64,000 nucleotides of DNA from positions 310,001 to 374,000 of the forward strand of contig JBDWFY010000004.1 of NCBI GenBank assembly GCA_039976075.1. The letters run 5' to 3'. Source of the stretch: JBDWFY01 sp039976075. GTDB lineage: Bacteria > Pseudomonadota > Alphaproteobacteria > Rhizobiales > Stappiaceae. A program made the position numbers and the translations under genes. Positions 43,028-52,656 of this stretch are shown one piece after another. The notes beneath the pieces were generated by a model, which did not search any database, was not told the origin of the DNA, and was given only the letters and a program-made list of their open reading frames with translations. The number at the start of each line of letters is the position of its first letter. Positions within the stretch are counted from its first letter, which is position 1.

Positions 43028-44530
43028 ATGTTTAAAAAATTAATTATGGCGGGCGCCGGCACTGTGCTGACTGCGGGAGCAGCGCAGGCGCAATCTGACG
43101 GCATAGATCAGGCAATCAGTGATGTGGTGGGGCCGATCGTCAATCCGATCGTGAGCACAATATTCTATTCTGTGCCGGTATTTGGTACCGACTTTCCTTT
43201 GATCGTTGGGTGGTTGGTCGTTGCTGCGGTGGTCTTTACAGTCTATTTCGGATTTATCCAGTTTAGGGGATTTAGACATTCGATCGAGCTCGTCCGTGGG
43301 GACTATCTGGACCCCAAGGACGCAGGCGAAGTCACACCTTTTCAGGCGCTGGCAACAGCGCTCTCAGGTACTGTCGGCCTTGGAAACATCGCAGGAGTGG
43401 GTGTTGCTGTTTATCTTGGTGGTCCCGGCGCGACATTCTGGATGATCCTCGCTGGCCTGCTCGGCATGGCATCCAAGTTTACCGAGTGTATTCTTGGTGT
43501 TCGATACCGTAATGAATATGCTGACGGAACGGTATCCGGCGGTCCCATGTATTATCTTTCGAAAGGCCTGTCTGAGGACGGAAAGGCAGCGCTGGGCAAA
43601 TTCCTGGCGATCTTCTTTTCGATCTGTTGTATCGGCGGTGCGCTTGGTGGGGGCAATATGTTCCAGGCCAACCAATCCTTCGCACAAATATCCAGCATCA
43701 TCCCCTTCTTTGAGGGCAAGGGTTGGCTGTTTGGTCTGATCATGGCTGCTATTGTCGGCATCGTCATCATCGGCGGCATTAAATCAATTGCCCGTGTGAC
43801 CGAAAAAATCGTTCCGGCAATGGCTGTCCTGTACGTTGGCGCTGCGTTGATCATTATCCTGCTGAACATCGGAGCGATTCCTGCTGCTGTGAGTGCGATC
43901 ATCACCGGGGCATTTGCTCCCGCTGCTGTTGCGGGTGGTGCCATCGGGGCCCTGATCCAGGGCTTCAAACGGGCAGCGTTTTCAAACGAAGCCGGTATTG
44001 GTTCCGCCTCCATCGCTCACTCTGCCGTGCAGACCAAACACCCTGTCACCGAAGGCTATGTTGCGCTTCTTGAACCCTTCATCGATACGGTTGTTATCTG
44101 CACCATGACTTCGCTGGTGATCATCATTACCGGATCGTGGGTGCCAGACAGCGGCGTTACAGGTATTGCGCTCACGTCCAAAGCGTTTGAGGCCAGCTTC
44201 TCCGGCTTTGGATATGTGCTCGCCATTGCGGCCGTGCTGTTTGCCTTTTCGACCATGATCTCTTGGTCCTATTACGGCTTGAAAGCCTGGACCTACATGT
44301 TCGGTGAGGGCAAAGGCAAGGAACTGGTGTTCAAGGGCATATTCTGCGTCTTCGTGGTTATCGGATCGTCCCTAAGTCTGGGACCTGTCATCGATTTCTC
44401 CGATGCGATGATCTTTGCCATGGGGATCGCCAATATCATCGGGCTATACATGCTGATGCCCAAGGTGAAAGCGCTTCTTGCGGATTACAAAGAGAAGCTT
44501 GCTTCCGGCGAAATCCGGAAAATCAAATAA
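43028..44530 (+). CDS. Alanine/glycine:cation symporter (AGCS family)
   Basis: Membrane transporter of 500 residues with about 10-12 helices. Motifs of the AGCS family are clear: TPFQALATALSGTVGLGNIAGVGVAVYLGGPGATFWMI, GVRYRNEYADGTVSGGPMYYL, and GFKRAAFSNEAGIGSASIAHSAVQTKHPVTEG. It imports alanine or glycine with Na+. An N-terminal segment MFKKLIMAGAGTVLTAGAAQAQ looks like a signal sequence, seen in other members. It is probably co-transcribed with the universal stress protein gene and ends at a hairpin. Confidence 0.93.
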   Translation: MFKKLIMAGAGTVLTAGAAQAQSDGIDQAISDVVGPIVNPIVSTIFYSVPVFGTDFPLIVGWLVVAAVVFTVYFGFIQFRGFRHSIELVRGDYLDPKDAGEVTPFQALATALSGTVGLGNIAGVGVAVYLGGPGATFWMILAGLLGMASKFTECILGVRYRNEYADGTVSGGPMYYLSKGLSEDGKAALGKFLAIFFSICCIGGALGGGNMFQANQSFAQISSIIPFFEGKGWLFGLIMAAIVGIVIIGGIKSIARVTEKIVPAMAVLYVGAALIIILLNIGAIPAAVSAIITGAFAPAAVAGGAIGALIQGFKRAAFSNEAGIGSASIAHSAVQTKHPVTEGYVALLEPFIDTVVICTMTSLVIIITGSWVPDSGVTGIALTSKAFEASFSGFGYVLAIAAVLFAFSTMISWSYYGLKAWTYMFGEGKGKELVFKGIFCVFVVIGSSLSLGPVIDFSDAMIFAMGIANIIGLYMLMPKVKALLADYKEKLASGEIRKIK

Positions 44531-44540
44531 CAAAACTTCC

Positions 44541-44564
44541 GGATGGCGGCTTTCGCCGTCATCC
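44541..44564. terminator. Terminator after the symporter gene
   Basis: GGATGGCGGC-TTTC-GCCGTCATCC, a 10-bp stem with one G-T pair, followed after ten bases by TTTTT. It also overlaps the stop codon of the convergent AMP-ligase gene, so it may end transcripts from both sides. Confidence 0.75.
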
Positions 44565-45986
44565 GACTTCCGTTTTTGCAAGCTTGCCAAGTTCGGTATA
44601 GTCGACCTTTGAGCGATGTCGTCGATCAAGCGGGATCGACCTCAACGGCATGATGCGAATGTCATCGATTTCTCTGGCTTTTTTACGCCACCCAGCTGCT
44701 TGCGCTTCTATTCCTTCGACGGCCAACACCGGTGGATCGGTTTTTGGCACCAAGGCAACGTTTGTGACACCCGGCCAGAACCGGGCTGCAGCTTCAAGCT
44801 CAAACGGGTAGAAGGTACCTGCCTTGGCTGTATGACGTCCCCTCAACCACAATTGCCCTTGAGCATCGATGCGACCCGCATCTCCGGTTTTATGCCAGAT
44901 GCGCCCGTTGATCGATACCTTGTTTTCACTATCGCCCCGTCCGTCCAGATAGCCCTTGTTGACATGATCACCCGTGACCAGAATTTCCTCTTCAATGATC
45001 TTCAGATCCACTTCAGGAACAGGTTTTCCCGCCAGAAGGCCACTCCCCGTTTTCATGGCTTGCCATTGATCTTCTGAAATCTCTTCAGCATTCAGATGAG
45101 CAATCGGCTCTGCTTCGGTCGAGCCGTATACAGTGATCAATGATGTGGTCGGCAAGGCATTTTTCAGACGCTCCGACAAGTCGGGGAATACCGGTCCTCC
45201 CCCTGTAAAAATTGTATCAAGCTGGGGCCTGATGGGTCCCTCCGCGACCGTTTCACAGATTGAAGGAGGGACCAGAGCCCGTGTGACAGAATGAGTTTCG
45301 CAATGGCGGGCGATGTCCTGCGCGCGCGCCTTGTCATGTCTGCTCAATCGCCAGTTCGGCAGTACGGATGTCACGCCCTGACCAAGGTTGGCGATGACGA
45401 AAACCGGAAACGCAACCAGATCCGTCTCCAGCTTTTGCGATGGCGCGATCAATTGACCAACACACCGGTTTTGCGCCGACAAAAATCCGTGACTGCGGAT
45501 GATGCCCTTGGGTTGTCCCGTCGAGCCGCTGGTGAAGGAGATCAGCGCTGGATGGTCCAGTGAAACGTCGCAAACTGGGTCGATCCGATTGACGCCTTCC
45601 CCCATGTGCAAATGCATCGAAATTCGCCATAAATCCGGAATCAGGAAACGCAGACAACGATAGATCCCGGTTGTGAGACACGCTTTGGGTTTTGCAATCC
45701 TGACAGCATGCCGGACACCGGCCAATCCCATCGCCGGTTCGGGGAAAACAATCGTTGCGCCAATGCGCCACAGGCCGGCAATTGCTGCGTAGAGGTCAAG
45801 TCCGACCGGCATTGCCACCAGAACACGGTCTCCCGCCTGAATACCTGCATTTCGCCAGTAGTTCGCCAACACGCCCGAACGTCGCGCCAGTCCATCAAAA
45901 CTGACCAACCTCCCGGCACCGTCAACAATGGCCGTTCGGTTACCCTCGCGCTGCGCTGTTTCAAGAAAATCCGAAATCAGATTCAT
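44559..45986 (-). CDS. AMP-forming acyl-CoA synthetase/ligase-like protein
   Basis: Adenylate-forming enzyme of 475 residues that activates a carboxylic acid as acyl-AMP and transfers it to CoA or another acceptor. The P-loop FTSGSTGQPKG (151-161), TVYGSTEAEPIAH and HKTGDAGRIDAQGQLWLRGRH with the conserved Asp and Arg are intact, and the C-terminal RRHRSKVDY keeps a lysine near the end. It is the last of seven minus-strand genes with gaps of 4 bp or less, starting 3 bp after the GNAT-like gene. The acid could be mevalonate or an isoprenoid acid; this is a guess from context. Confidence 0.88.
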   Translation of the reverse strand: MNLISDFLETAQREGNRTAIVDGAGRLVSFDGLARRSGVLANYWRNAGIQAGDRVLVAMPVGLDLYAAIAGLWRIGATIVFPEPAMGLAGVRHAVRIAKPKACLTTGIYRCLRFLIPDLWRISMHLHMGEGVNRIDPVCDVSLDHPALISFTSGSTGQPKGIIRSHGFLSAQNRCVGQLIAPSQKLETDLVAFPVFVIANLGQGVTSVLPNWRLSRHDKARAQDIARHCETHSVTRALVPPSICETVAEGPIRPQLDTIFTGGGPVFPDLSERLKNALPTTSLITVYGSTEAEPIAHLNAEEISEDQWQAMKTGSGLLAGKPVPEVDLKIIEEEILVTGDHVNKGYLDGRGDSENKVSINGRIWHKTGDAGRIDAQGQLWLRGRHTAKAGTFYPFELEAAARFWPGVTNVALVPKTDPPVLAVEGIEAQAAGWRKKAREIDDIRIMPLRSIPLDRRHRSKVDYTELGKLAKTEVG

Positions 45987-45989
45987 GGG

Positions 45990-46835
45990 CTAGAGCCGTC
46001 GACCCATGAGCGCATATTGCCGGAAAACCATTGCCTGATGCTGCGCACTTCGTTTTCCCGAAACATTGTCGGAGTGTATCAAGGCATGAATCACATCATC
46101 AAAACCCATGTCCAACGCCCGGCGATGAAATGTATCGGCCAATAAATGTCCGACGCCTCTTATCCCGCTGGCGTAGGTTTTAAGAATAACTGTTTTTCGT
46201 TCCGAGCGGTTCAGCGCATCGGGTATGCCAAACAGAAACCCCACGAGCCGACCTTCCCCTGCTGTCCGGGCAAACAGCACATGGCGTGGATCGATCAGCG
46301 GCAACAGCGGACGATAAAGCTCAAGAAACGCATCAAGCTCAATTGCTTTGAAAAAGTGATTATCGGCAAAGGATTGGCCGGAAAGATTAAACAGCTGCCC
46401 AATCAGGCCTTCAGCGTCCTTGCCGTCCCAGGGTTCAACCACGATATCGGGCATCGACGGAGCGTGTTCGGAAAGCGTATCAGTAAGGGCAGCACGCGAT
46501 GAGAAGTACGTCGAGATTGCCTCGAATCCGCAGGAGCGATAGATCTCCAGGTCATACTGGCCGCTAGCCGGTTCCATCAAAAAGGGTGCCGAGCCGTCGC
46601 TTTGGGTTACAACTCTGTAGCTGTGCCACGTATCGCCATCCATCGGACCAAGTACGCCATCAAAACCCTCTTCTTTCAATTGGTCGCAGACTTCTTCTAG
46701 AAGCTCTTGCCCGGCTGCAAAATTTTCGAAGACAGCACGACCAAGGGCAGCGCACGTCATTCCGTCCCAACCGGGCGCGTTACGAAAGACCGTAACCTCT
46801 GATCCCTCTTTTGAAACGGTTTCCACCTCACTCAT
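45990..46835 (-). CDS. GNAT-like N-acyltransferase domain protein
   Basis: Protein of 281 residues. The C-terminal part RLVGFLFGIPDALN, KTYASGIRGVGHLLADTFHRRALDMGFDDVIHALI has the beta-strand/pyrophosphate-loop pattern of GNAT acyltransferases, though the G-x-G/A loop is degenerate. The N-terminal half, containing GFDGVLGPMDGDTWHSYRVV, resembles a second GNAT-like lobe. Its start overlaps the kinase-like gene's stop by 4 bp. Position in the operon beside an AMP ligase suggests acylation of an amine on the operon product. The function is not established. Confidence 0.7.
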   Translation of the reverse strand: MSEVETVSKEGSEVTVFRNAPGWDGMTCAALGRAVFENFAAGQELLEEVCDQLKEEGFDGVLGPMDGDTWHSYRVVTQSDGSAPFLMEPASGQYDLEIYRSCGFEAISTYFSSRAALTDTLSEHAPSMPDIVVEPWDGKDAEGLIGQLFNLSGQSFADNHFFKAIELDAFLELYRPLLPLIDPRHVLFARTAGEGRLVGFLFGIPDALNRSERKTVILKTYASGIRGVGHLLADTFHRRALDMGFDDVIHALIHSDNVSGKRSAQHQAMVFRQYALMGRRL

Positions 46836-48145
46836 AATCCGGCCGCTCCTTTTACGTAGGCTGCAAGGGGTACAATCAGTGCCAAAACAAACACCTTGGG
46901 ACTTCTCATCTTCGAAAACGCCTCAGGCTTCACCAGCACGACCAAAACAGGGACAGTCAGCGCTACGGCAACAACGACCCAATCCGGCACAATCGATGGT
47001 CCAAACCGGCCGTTGATATCTCCGATTTTTAGAAGAACCACACCAAGAACAGGAATACCGACCAGAAGCAAGGGGCGCCATGGCGTCAACATGGCCAGGC
47101 CAAAATAGATCAACGCAGCCGCGGCAAAAGTCAGATTGAACAGATTGATCCCCGACTGTCCCAGAAACTCACCGGCCAGCAACCACATCATTCCCACACC
47201 CGCAGACAGTGCGAGAAAATTCAGATCGGCCTGGCTGTCCTTAGCTGGCCGTTGGCTTCGGGCACAAATCTGAGCACCGATAGCCAGTATGGGCATGAGC
47301 ATATTTTGCGGTGCGACCATCGAGAATATCAGGAACAACAGGACGGTATATGCGCGGGCACTATGGGCGGAGAGATTGAGATACGGTGCAAAGAGCAGCA
47401 TGACTGTCAACGCAGCCAGAAACACAACGGCAACAACGGCAAGATCAATCGGCGCCATCTCAAGATGTGTCGCCAAAAGAAGGTGCGCACCGATGGGAAC
47501 AAACAGATTGTCGAGCCCCGCCCATGAGTCCGCTTCCACCAGCGCGCAAAAGGCGGCGATCAGAAGCGATAGCAGGATGACATTCACACGGGGGGCATCC
47601 GTCATCAGCAGCAACGTGATCATGGCGCAGAGCCATGTGACCACGAAGAAAGCGACGACACCTTCCAGGCTCTTTGATCCATCCGCCACGGCGAAGCGTT
47701 TACGTCCGTAGCTGGTACCTATCAGGGCAGAGGCCGTATCTGAAAGGGTTATGACCAGAACAGGAAGCACGAACAGAACCGGGGCTCCCTCCGCGCGATA
47801 AAAAATATAGGCAATCGCCACGGCCAGATATATCTCGCCGTAGGAGCGTCGTTTGACGTCATGCAAAACAGATCCAAGACCATCCGTCGCAGTCTGTCTG
47901 TTCCGCAACACCATCATGATGCCCGCAGCAAGTGCTGTCAGGATGAAAACGGGTAGAGCACTTGAAAAAACCAAAGGAAATGTAAGCGCGGCAGATCCTG
48001 TCGCCACATGGACCAGCTTGCGCCTCGCTTCGGCCGTCAGCTCCCATCTTTTCCCGGCAATGTGGACCGCAACCATCAGTGCCAGAATGCCGGCAATCAG
48101 CAATATAATGGCAAGAACATCCGGCAGCGTTACCGTCATAATCAC
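46832..48145 (-). CDS. Dolichol/phytol-kinase-like membrane protein (CTP-dependent polyprenol kinase family)
   Basis: Integral membrane protein of 437 residues with about 14 hydrophobic segments. The N-terminal half has the family's RRKLVHVATG (41-50), LSDTASALIGTSYGRKR (134-150) and ADGSKSLEGVVAFF (154-167), the conserved stretch in phytol, farnesol and dolichol kinases and CDP-alcohol-type cytidylyltransferases. The C-terminal helices have no clear match. It overlaps its neighbours by 4 bp on both sides. Phosphorylation of an isoprenoid alcohol, or activation of a lipid head group, is the likely chemistry, inferred from family. Confidence 0.8.
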   Translation of the reverse strand: MIMTVTLPDVLAIILLIAGILALMVAVHIAGKRWELTAEARRKLVHVATGSAALTFPLVFSSALPVFILTALAAGIMMVLRNRQTATDGLGSVLHDVKRRSYGEIYLAVAIAYIFYRAEGAPVLFVLPVLVITLSDTASALIGTSYGRKRFAVADGSKSLEGVVAFFVVTWLCAMITLLLMTDAPRVNVILLSLLIAAFCALVEADSWAGLDNLFVPIGAHLLLATHLEMAPIDLAVVAVVFLAALTVMLLFAPYLNLSAHSARAYTVLLFLIFSMVAPQNMLMPILAIGAQICARSQRPAKDSQADLNFLALSAGVGMMWLLAGEFLGQSGINLFNLTFAAAALIYFGLAMLTPWRPLLLVGIPVLGVVLLKIGDINGRFGPSIVPDWVVVAVALTVPVLVVLVKPEAFSKMRSPKVFVLALIVPLAAYVKGAAGL

Positions 48146-49239
48146 CTGACCGCTTCGACAATGAAATCCGAATAGAAGAACGCTTTATCCGCCGCTTTTC
48201 CTGCATTCTCCTGCTCTTTAAGCATACTGACGCGATCGGCATAGTCAGGGGGTACTCTGCGCGGCACCATCATGTTCCAGTAGACGAGACGGGCATTTGG
48301 TTCCGCAGCATCCAGCAACGTGCCGTAGATCCGTTCGAATGTCGGCTGATCCATATACTCAAAGATGTCGGAGAGATTGAACCCCGCAAACCGCCGGTCC
48401 CCGCTCAAATAATTTTCCAGCGGCCCCTGCTTTAACTCAAGCCGTTCCAGACGGCTGCGAATTGTTTCAAAATGCTCTTCTCTCCAGGCCAGGGGCAAAT
48501 GGTCGTCGTTACCCCCTTTCAGTATCCAATGAAGGTAGGAGTTTTCAGCCGGATCCAATTCAAAGGCGGCGTGTTCAATTCGACGGGCAACATGCTCTGC
48601 CAGACTGCCTTCCACATGGTCAAAAAATGCAGGATCGCGCCCCAGACGCCCCATTACAGTATTGGAGAAAAAGACTTTCAGGAGCAGGCGCCAACGCCAA
48701 TTGTTCCAGCGGGAATCGAGAAATCGTCGCCGCTCTGCCTTCGGTCTAGAAACGAACACGTCATTAATTGTCGCACTGCTCTGTGCAAGCGGTAGAACGA
48801 AACGTCGAAAATGGCGAAAATACCGTTCGAATTTACCGACACCGCCAAGCCCCCATTTGATAACGTCCTCGGTGAGCGGCGCCCACAAGGCCTGGGCTTC
48901 GCCGTCCAGTTTACTGGCCGCGCGATCCAGTAAATCGCCACGCCTATGAGACTTTCGAGCTCCCAGCAACTCGAGCAATTCGGTATGATCAAGAGTTTGA
49001 AATGCTTTGATCCTCAATTGAAGGCAGGCGATTTGCGCCTGGGAAAGGTCAACCGCCAGAATGTTGGCGGGATCAAGTGTCAGCATGGCGAGGGTGTTGT
49101 CTCCAGCTGCACTGATCGAGACCAGATCCTTGCCACGCTGATCACCCAGCGCGCCAACCAGAACGTCCGCATCCTCCCAGCCTTGCGCATAACGGATTGC
49201 ATCAAACCGAGCTCGCTTCTCGATGTTTCCTCCGCTCAT
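48142..49239 (-). CDS. DUF3419/BtaA-like 3-amino-3-carboxypropyl transferase
   Basis: Protein of 365 residues resembling BtaA, the enzyme that moves the 3-amino-3-carboxypropyl group of S-adenosylmethionine onto diacylglycerol to make homoserine betaine-lipid precursors. The SAM-site region reads LVSISAAGDNTLAML (39-53) followed by ILAVDLSQAQIACLQLRIKAF, and the long middle section with GRDPAFFDHVEGSLAEHVARRIEH and FEYMDQPTFERIYGTLL fits DUF3419. No btaB methyltransferase gene is beside it. It overlaps both operon neighbours by 4 bp. In this context the acceptor may be an isoprenoid alcohol or glycerolipid; that is inference. Confidence 0.82.
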   Translation of the reverse strand: MSGGNIEKRARFDAIRYAQGWEDADVLVGALGDQRGKDLVSISAAGDNTLAMLTLDPANILAVDLSQAQIACLQLRIKAFQTLDHTELLELLGARKSHRRGDLLDRAASKLDGEAQALWAPLTEDVIKWGLGGVGKFERYFRHFRRFVLPLAQSSATINDVFVSRPKAERRRFLDSRWNNWRWRLLLKVFFSNTVMGRLGRDPAFFDHVEGSLAEHVARRIEHAAFELDPAENSYLHWILKGGNDDHLPLAWREEHFETIRSRLERLELKQGPLENYLSGDRRFAGFNLSDIFEYMDQPTFERIYGTLLDAAEPNARLVYWNMMVPRRVPPDYADRVSMLKEQENAGKAADKAFFYSDFIVEAVR

Positions 49240-51701
49240 TGCCCCCTCCGAACCAAGCCCGACGCACCATCCACTTCAATTGTTTCGCCATCTTCAATCC
49301 AAACCATGGCACCTTTCAAGCCGACAACACACGGTATCCCAAGCTCTCTTGCCACAATGGCCGAATGCGAAAGAAGGCTGCCACGCTCCACGACAATAGC
49401 CGATGCGTTCGTGAAAACGGCAATCCAACCCGGATCTGTGTGACGCGCGATAAGAATTTCGCCTTGCTTCAAGCTTTGCTTGCGCGGATCGGCGATGACT
49501 CGAGCAACGGCTTTCACCTGACCGGCACTACAGCCGGTCCCTGTACGCTCCAGAGCATCATCCTCCGAGCGTTTCTTTGGTGAGGAAGTTCTTATGAACC
49601 CCGCTATGGCCGCACCACGGACCAGAAGGCGATCATCAGGATCCGGACGTTGTTCCGCGGCACTCATTTCCGCCTTTCTAAGCTTTGTGAGCGAAGACAG
49701 ATCTGCGCTGATGCCAAAGCCCTCAATCGCGCCTAAAACTTCCGGGACAGTCAGATAAAATATATCTTCTGCGTCATCGATAAATCCAAGTGCGCGAAAC
49801 TGGGTCCCTATGGCACGGAACAACCGCCGCGCCCGGCCGAAAATCCTTGTTCTTTCAAAGCGCAGATTTTCACGGTCCCGAACGCGCCGTTTAGCCCAGC
49901 CCAGTACCAGCCGGGCAATCATCCGACGCAACGGACGTCCGGCAAAGACTGAGTCGAGGTCCGGTACATCCCGGATTTCCGGTGCCTTCGGGCGGGTCTG
50001 ATTTCCCTGAGCGGCGGCGGCTATTGCTTTATAAAGAGGAACCGGATCGCGATCGAGCGTAACACTTTCAAGTTTGAGTTCTTCCGTACAGCGGTCGGAG
50101 AACTTGGCAAGATAATCGTTCAAGGCGCGATGCAGCTGAGGCACTTCTGACAGGGTACTGCCATCGCCTTGTTCAAGTCTTTCCCGCAATCGGGGATGTT
50201 TAGCGAGGATTGTTCCCATTGCGGCAATACGCTGGGCTGGCTCGGCTGAAACAATATCCCCCTGCCCGATCATGATATCATTATGCAATTCCAATCCGCG
50301 CTGTCCGGCCCAGCGTTCCAACAGGTCGCGCGAAGCACTGAACGCTTTCATGCATAAAAAATCATTGACCAGCGGCGCATCCCACTTATCCAGCAGTGTC
50401 GCTTCAATATGGCGATATTCTGCGGCAAGATCTGAAAGCGGCATTGTGTCCAGCGTGTGAACCGGCTTTTCAAGAACCGCATCCAGACGCCGTTGAAACT
50501 GTCTCATCGTGCCTTTAAGTCGAGCGGCTTCGTAGGCAAGCAACAGCCCCATTTTTGCAACCCGACAGGTCTCCAGCACACGACCGATACCTCCGGATTT
50601 CCTCCCTCCGATGCCATCCGCCAACTCATCCGGCAGCGGCTCGTCCACACCCATCATCGTTTCCATGCGCGCCCGGTTCGCAGCGAAGCCGGGAAGCAGT
50701 GCCAGAGCCCGATACCAATTACCCAAATTGTAGTAGACCCGGCCATCGATGCGCGCGAGCATATTGTCAAATACCGCGGCGTTGCTGCCAATCGTATTCT
50801 CACTCACACCAACAAGGCGGACAAAGGCCCGATACACCCGCGCATAGACATACTGCGCAAAGCTGTAGGTCAGTGGTGATACCAGACCGGGGTAGCTCTC
50901 AACAATATTGGAATTGTCAAATACCGTCAGATGCGTGTCCGAAATTGCCTCTGGTAGCAAGGGGGTGGTTATGGGTCTTGATTGCAGCAGAAACAGGCGA
51001 GTTCCTTCAAAGGCCCATTCGATATCCTGTGGTCCGTCAGACGAGCTTTCAACCTTCTGAGCAAGATCGCTCAGCGCTTCAATATCTTTGTCACTGAGCA
51101 GCGGGTTGTCAGCACCTTCAATGCAGGCGCCGCTGTGGCGATCCACGACATATGTCTCACCATCTTCTTCGCCGCCGACCAGACGGTCACCGGTACCCTC
51201 AATCGCGGATATAACCAAGCGATCGCGACGACCACTGACAGGATCCGCTGTGAATACCACTCCGGCACATCGTGCTTTCACCATTTGCTGGACGATCACG
51301 GCGGGTGCCGTTTCCTCACCGCCCAGTCCTCGCGACTTCCTGTAGGCGGTGACACTTTCTGCAAGGCCACTTTTGAAAACAGCAAAACAGGCGGCGGGTA
51401 GATCTTCCGGGCGCTGCTCAAGAACGCTCAGGAACTGCCCGGCATGGGAATGTTCCTGCCCGTCTTCTTCCAAAGCAGAAGAGCGCGCCGCGTATGGGCC
51501 TGGACCAAGAGTCGGCAATTTGTCCAACAATTCGCGCCGGACCTTTGCGGTCATCCCTCTGGTGCCGAACGCATCTGGGCGGACAACGACGAACTTGGGC
51601 ACATCGAAGCCCAATGTTGCGAGGTGCATCAAAGCTGATGCTTTCCCACCAACATCCGCCGCAGCGAGTGGTTCGCCCATTGTTACAATCAGTGCACTCA
51701 T
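49236..51701 (-). CDS. PEP-synthase/Rph-like phosphotransferase (PPDK_N + PEP-utilising domains)
   Basis: Cytoplasmic protein of 821 residues. The N-terminal ATP-grasp of the PEP synthase type has VGGKASALMHLATLG (residues 16-30) and QQMVKARCAGVVFTADPVSG; the middle, about 300-720, is helical and not conserved with PEP synthase; the C-terminal swivelling domain has the phosphohistidine in ERGSLLSHSAIVARELGIPC (His about 779). Length and layout are those of antibiotic/alcohol phosphotransferases such as Rph, so a hydroxyl group on the pathway product may be the acceptor. The start is ATG 51701 with GAGG just upstream; the frame opens further back to 51830. It lies 4 bp after the UbiA gene. Confidence 0.85.
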   Translation of the reverse strand: MSALIVTMGEPLAAADVGGKASALMHLATLGFDVPKFVVVRPDAFGTRGMTAKVRRELLDKLPTLGPGPYAARSSALEEDGQEHSHAGQFLSVLEQRPEDLPAACFAVFKSGLAESVTAYRKSRGLGGEETAPAVIVQQMVKARCAGVVFTADPVSGRRDRLVISAIEGTGDRLVGGEEDGETYVVDRHSGACIEGADNPLLSDKDIEALSDLAQKVESSSDGPQDIEWAFEGTRLFLLQSRPITTPLLPEAISDTHLTVFDNSNIVESYPGLVSPLTYSFAQYVYARVYRAFVRLVGVSENTIGSNAAVFDNMLARIDGRVYYNLGNWYRALALLPGFAANRARMETMMGVDEPLPDELADGIGGRKSGGIGRVLETCRVAKMGLLLAYEAARLKGTMRQFQRRLDAVLEKPVHTLDTMPLSDLAAEYRHIEATLLDKWDAPLVNDFLCMKAFSASRDLLERWAGQRGLELHNDIMIGQGDIVSAEPAQRIAAMGTILAKHPRLRERLEQGDGSTLSEVPQLHRALNDYLAKFSDRCTEELKLESVTLDRDPVPLYKAIAAAAQGNQTRPKAPEIRDVPDLDSVFAGRPLRRMIARLVLGWAKRRVRDRENLRFERTRIFGRARRLFRAIGTQFRALGFIDDAEDIFYLTVPEVLGAIEGFGISADLSSLTKLRKAEMSAAEQRPDPDDRLLVRGAAIAGFIRTSSPKKRSEDDALERTGTGCSAGQVKAVARVIADPRKQSLKQGEILIARHTDPGWIAVFTNASAIVVERGSLLSHSAIVARELGIPCVVGLKGAMVWIEDGETIEVDGASGLVRRGQ

Positions 51702-51705
51702 CGCC

Positions 51706-52656
51706 TCACCCCCCCGCAATAAATGGCGCAAAACCAGCAAGACAATAGCAAATGAGCACCCACAGGCCAGCCAGGGTATCGATCTGTGACTGCCGCGCAG
51801 GAGTGGATTCCCTGGCAAATCGTGCTGCACCGACCAATATGACGCAAAGCATTATGCCGCTAGGCACCGCCAGGCTCAGCAGCACATCAAGGCGCGCGCC
51901 CAGAAACACGAGCAGTATCCAGGCTAACACGCACGTTGCGGACCATGTCCACACAGCATGCACGGGCCCCATCAGCGCGGAGTAGGTTTCAACACCCGTC
52001 CGCTCATTTTCCGGTGCCCAGACCTTTCTGCCAAGTTCCAATACACAGCCGTTGACAAAACTGAGGCACAGAAAAATCCACAGCCCTGCCGGGGGTGAAC
52101 TACCAAAAGGTAACCATTCCGCACCCGTCACGAACAAATCGATCAGCGGCATGATCGCCATATGAGAAACAAGATACAGAAACGGCTGACGCTTGAGCCA
52201 AACGGGAACAAAAAACTCCACTGTCATCAAACCCAGCCAAAGCCATACAACCAACAGCAGAACCAACAGCGGTGGAAATACAGACACCGTCAGTCCAATG
52301 GCAACAAACCCTGCCGAGGCAGCAAGACTTAGGATGAGTTTCAGACTGACCAGCCCGCTTGGTATCGGACGTTCGGGACGATATCGCTGATCATCGTCCA
52401 GGTCCTTATATTCGTCACAGGCGCGCATCTGAAAAAAGATGATCAACACAATCAGCCATGTCGCAACGAATATTCCTATGTGGGGCAAACCCCGATCGGC
52501 CAAATGAGCAGAAACACTGATGCTGGCCGACGAAAAAACACCAAGCAGGATCGCTGTTTTGCCAAGCGGAAATCGATCTGCCTGATATGCCCACAATCTT
52601 GTATGAAGTGGTGCCCCGACCAGGGGATTTCTGCTATCGGTTTCCAAGTCACTCAC
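51706..52656 (-). CDS. UbiA-superfamily prenyltransferase
   Basis: Membrane enzyme of 316 residues with about eight helices that transfers a prenyl group from a diphosphate to an acceptor. The first aspartate-rich motif is ACDEYKDLDDD (79-89), followed by RYRPERPIPSG; the second loop has ELGRKVWAPENERTGVETYS instead of a simple DxxxD. The start is GTG 52656, overlapping the HMG-CoA reductase stop (GTGA). Family members make quinones, haem O, chlorophyll side chains and archaeal ether lipids; this branch is not recognised. The acceptor is unknown. Confidence 0.88.
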   Translation of the reverse strand: MSDLETDSRNPLVGAPLHTRLWAYQADRFPLGKTAILLGVFSSASISVSAHLADRGLPHIGIFVATWLIVLIIFFQMRACDEYKDLDDDQRYRPERPIPSGLVSLKLILSLAASAGFVAIGLTVSVFPPLLVLLLVVWLWLGLMTVEFFVPVWLKRQPFLYLVSHMAIMPLIDLFVTGAEWLPFGSSPPAGLWIFLCLSFVNGCVLELGRKVWAPENERTGVETYSALMGPVHAVWTWSATCVLAWILLVFLGARLDVLLSLAVPSGIMLCVILVGAARFARESTPARQSQIDTLAGLWVLICYCLAGFAPFIAGG

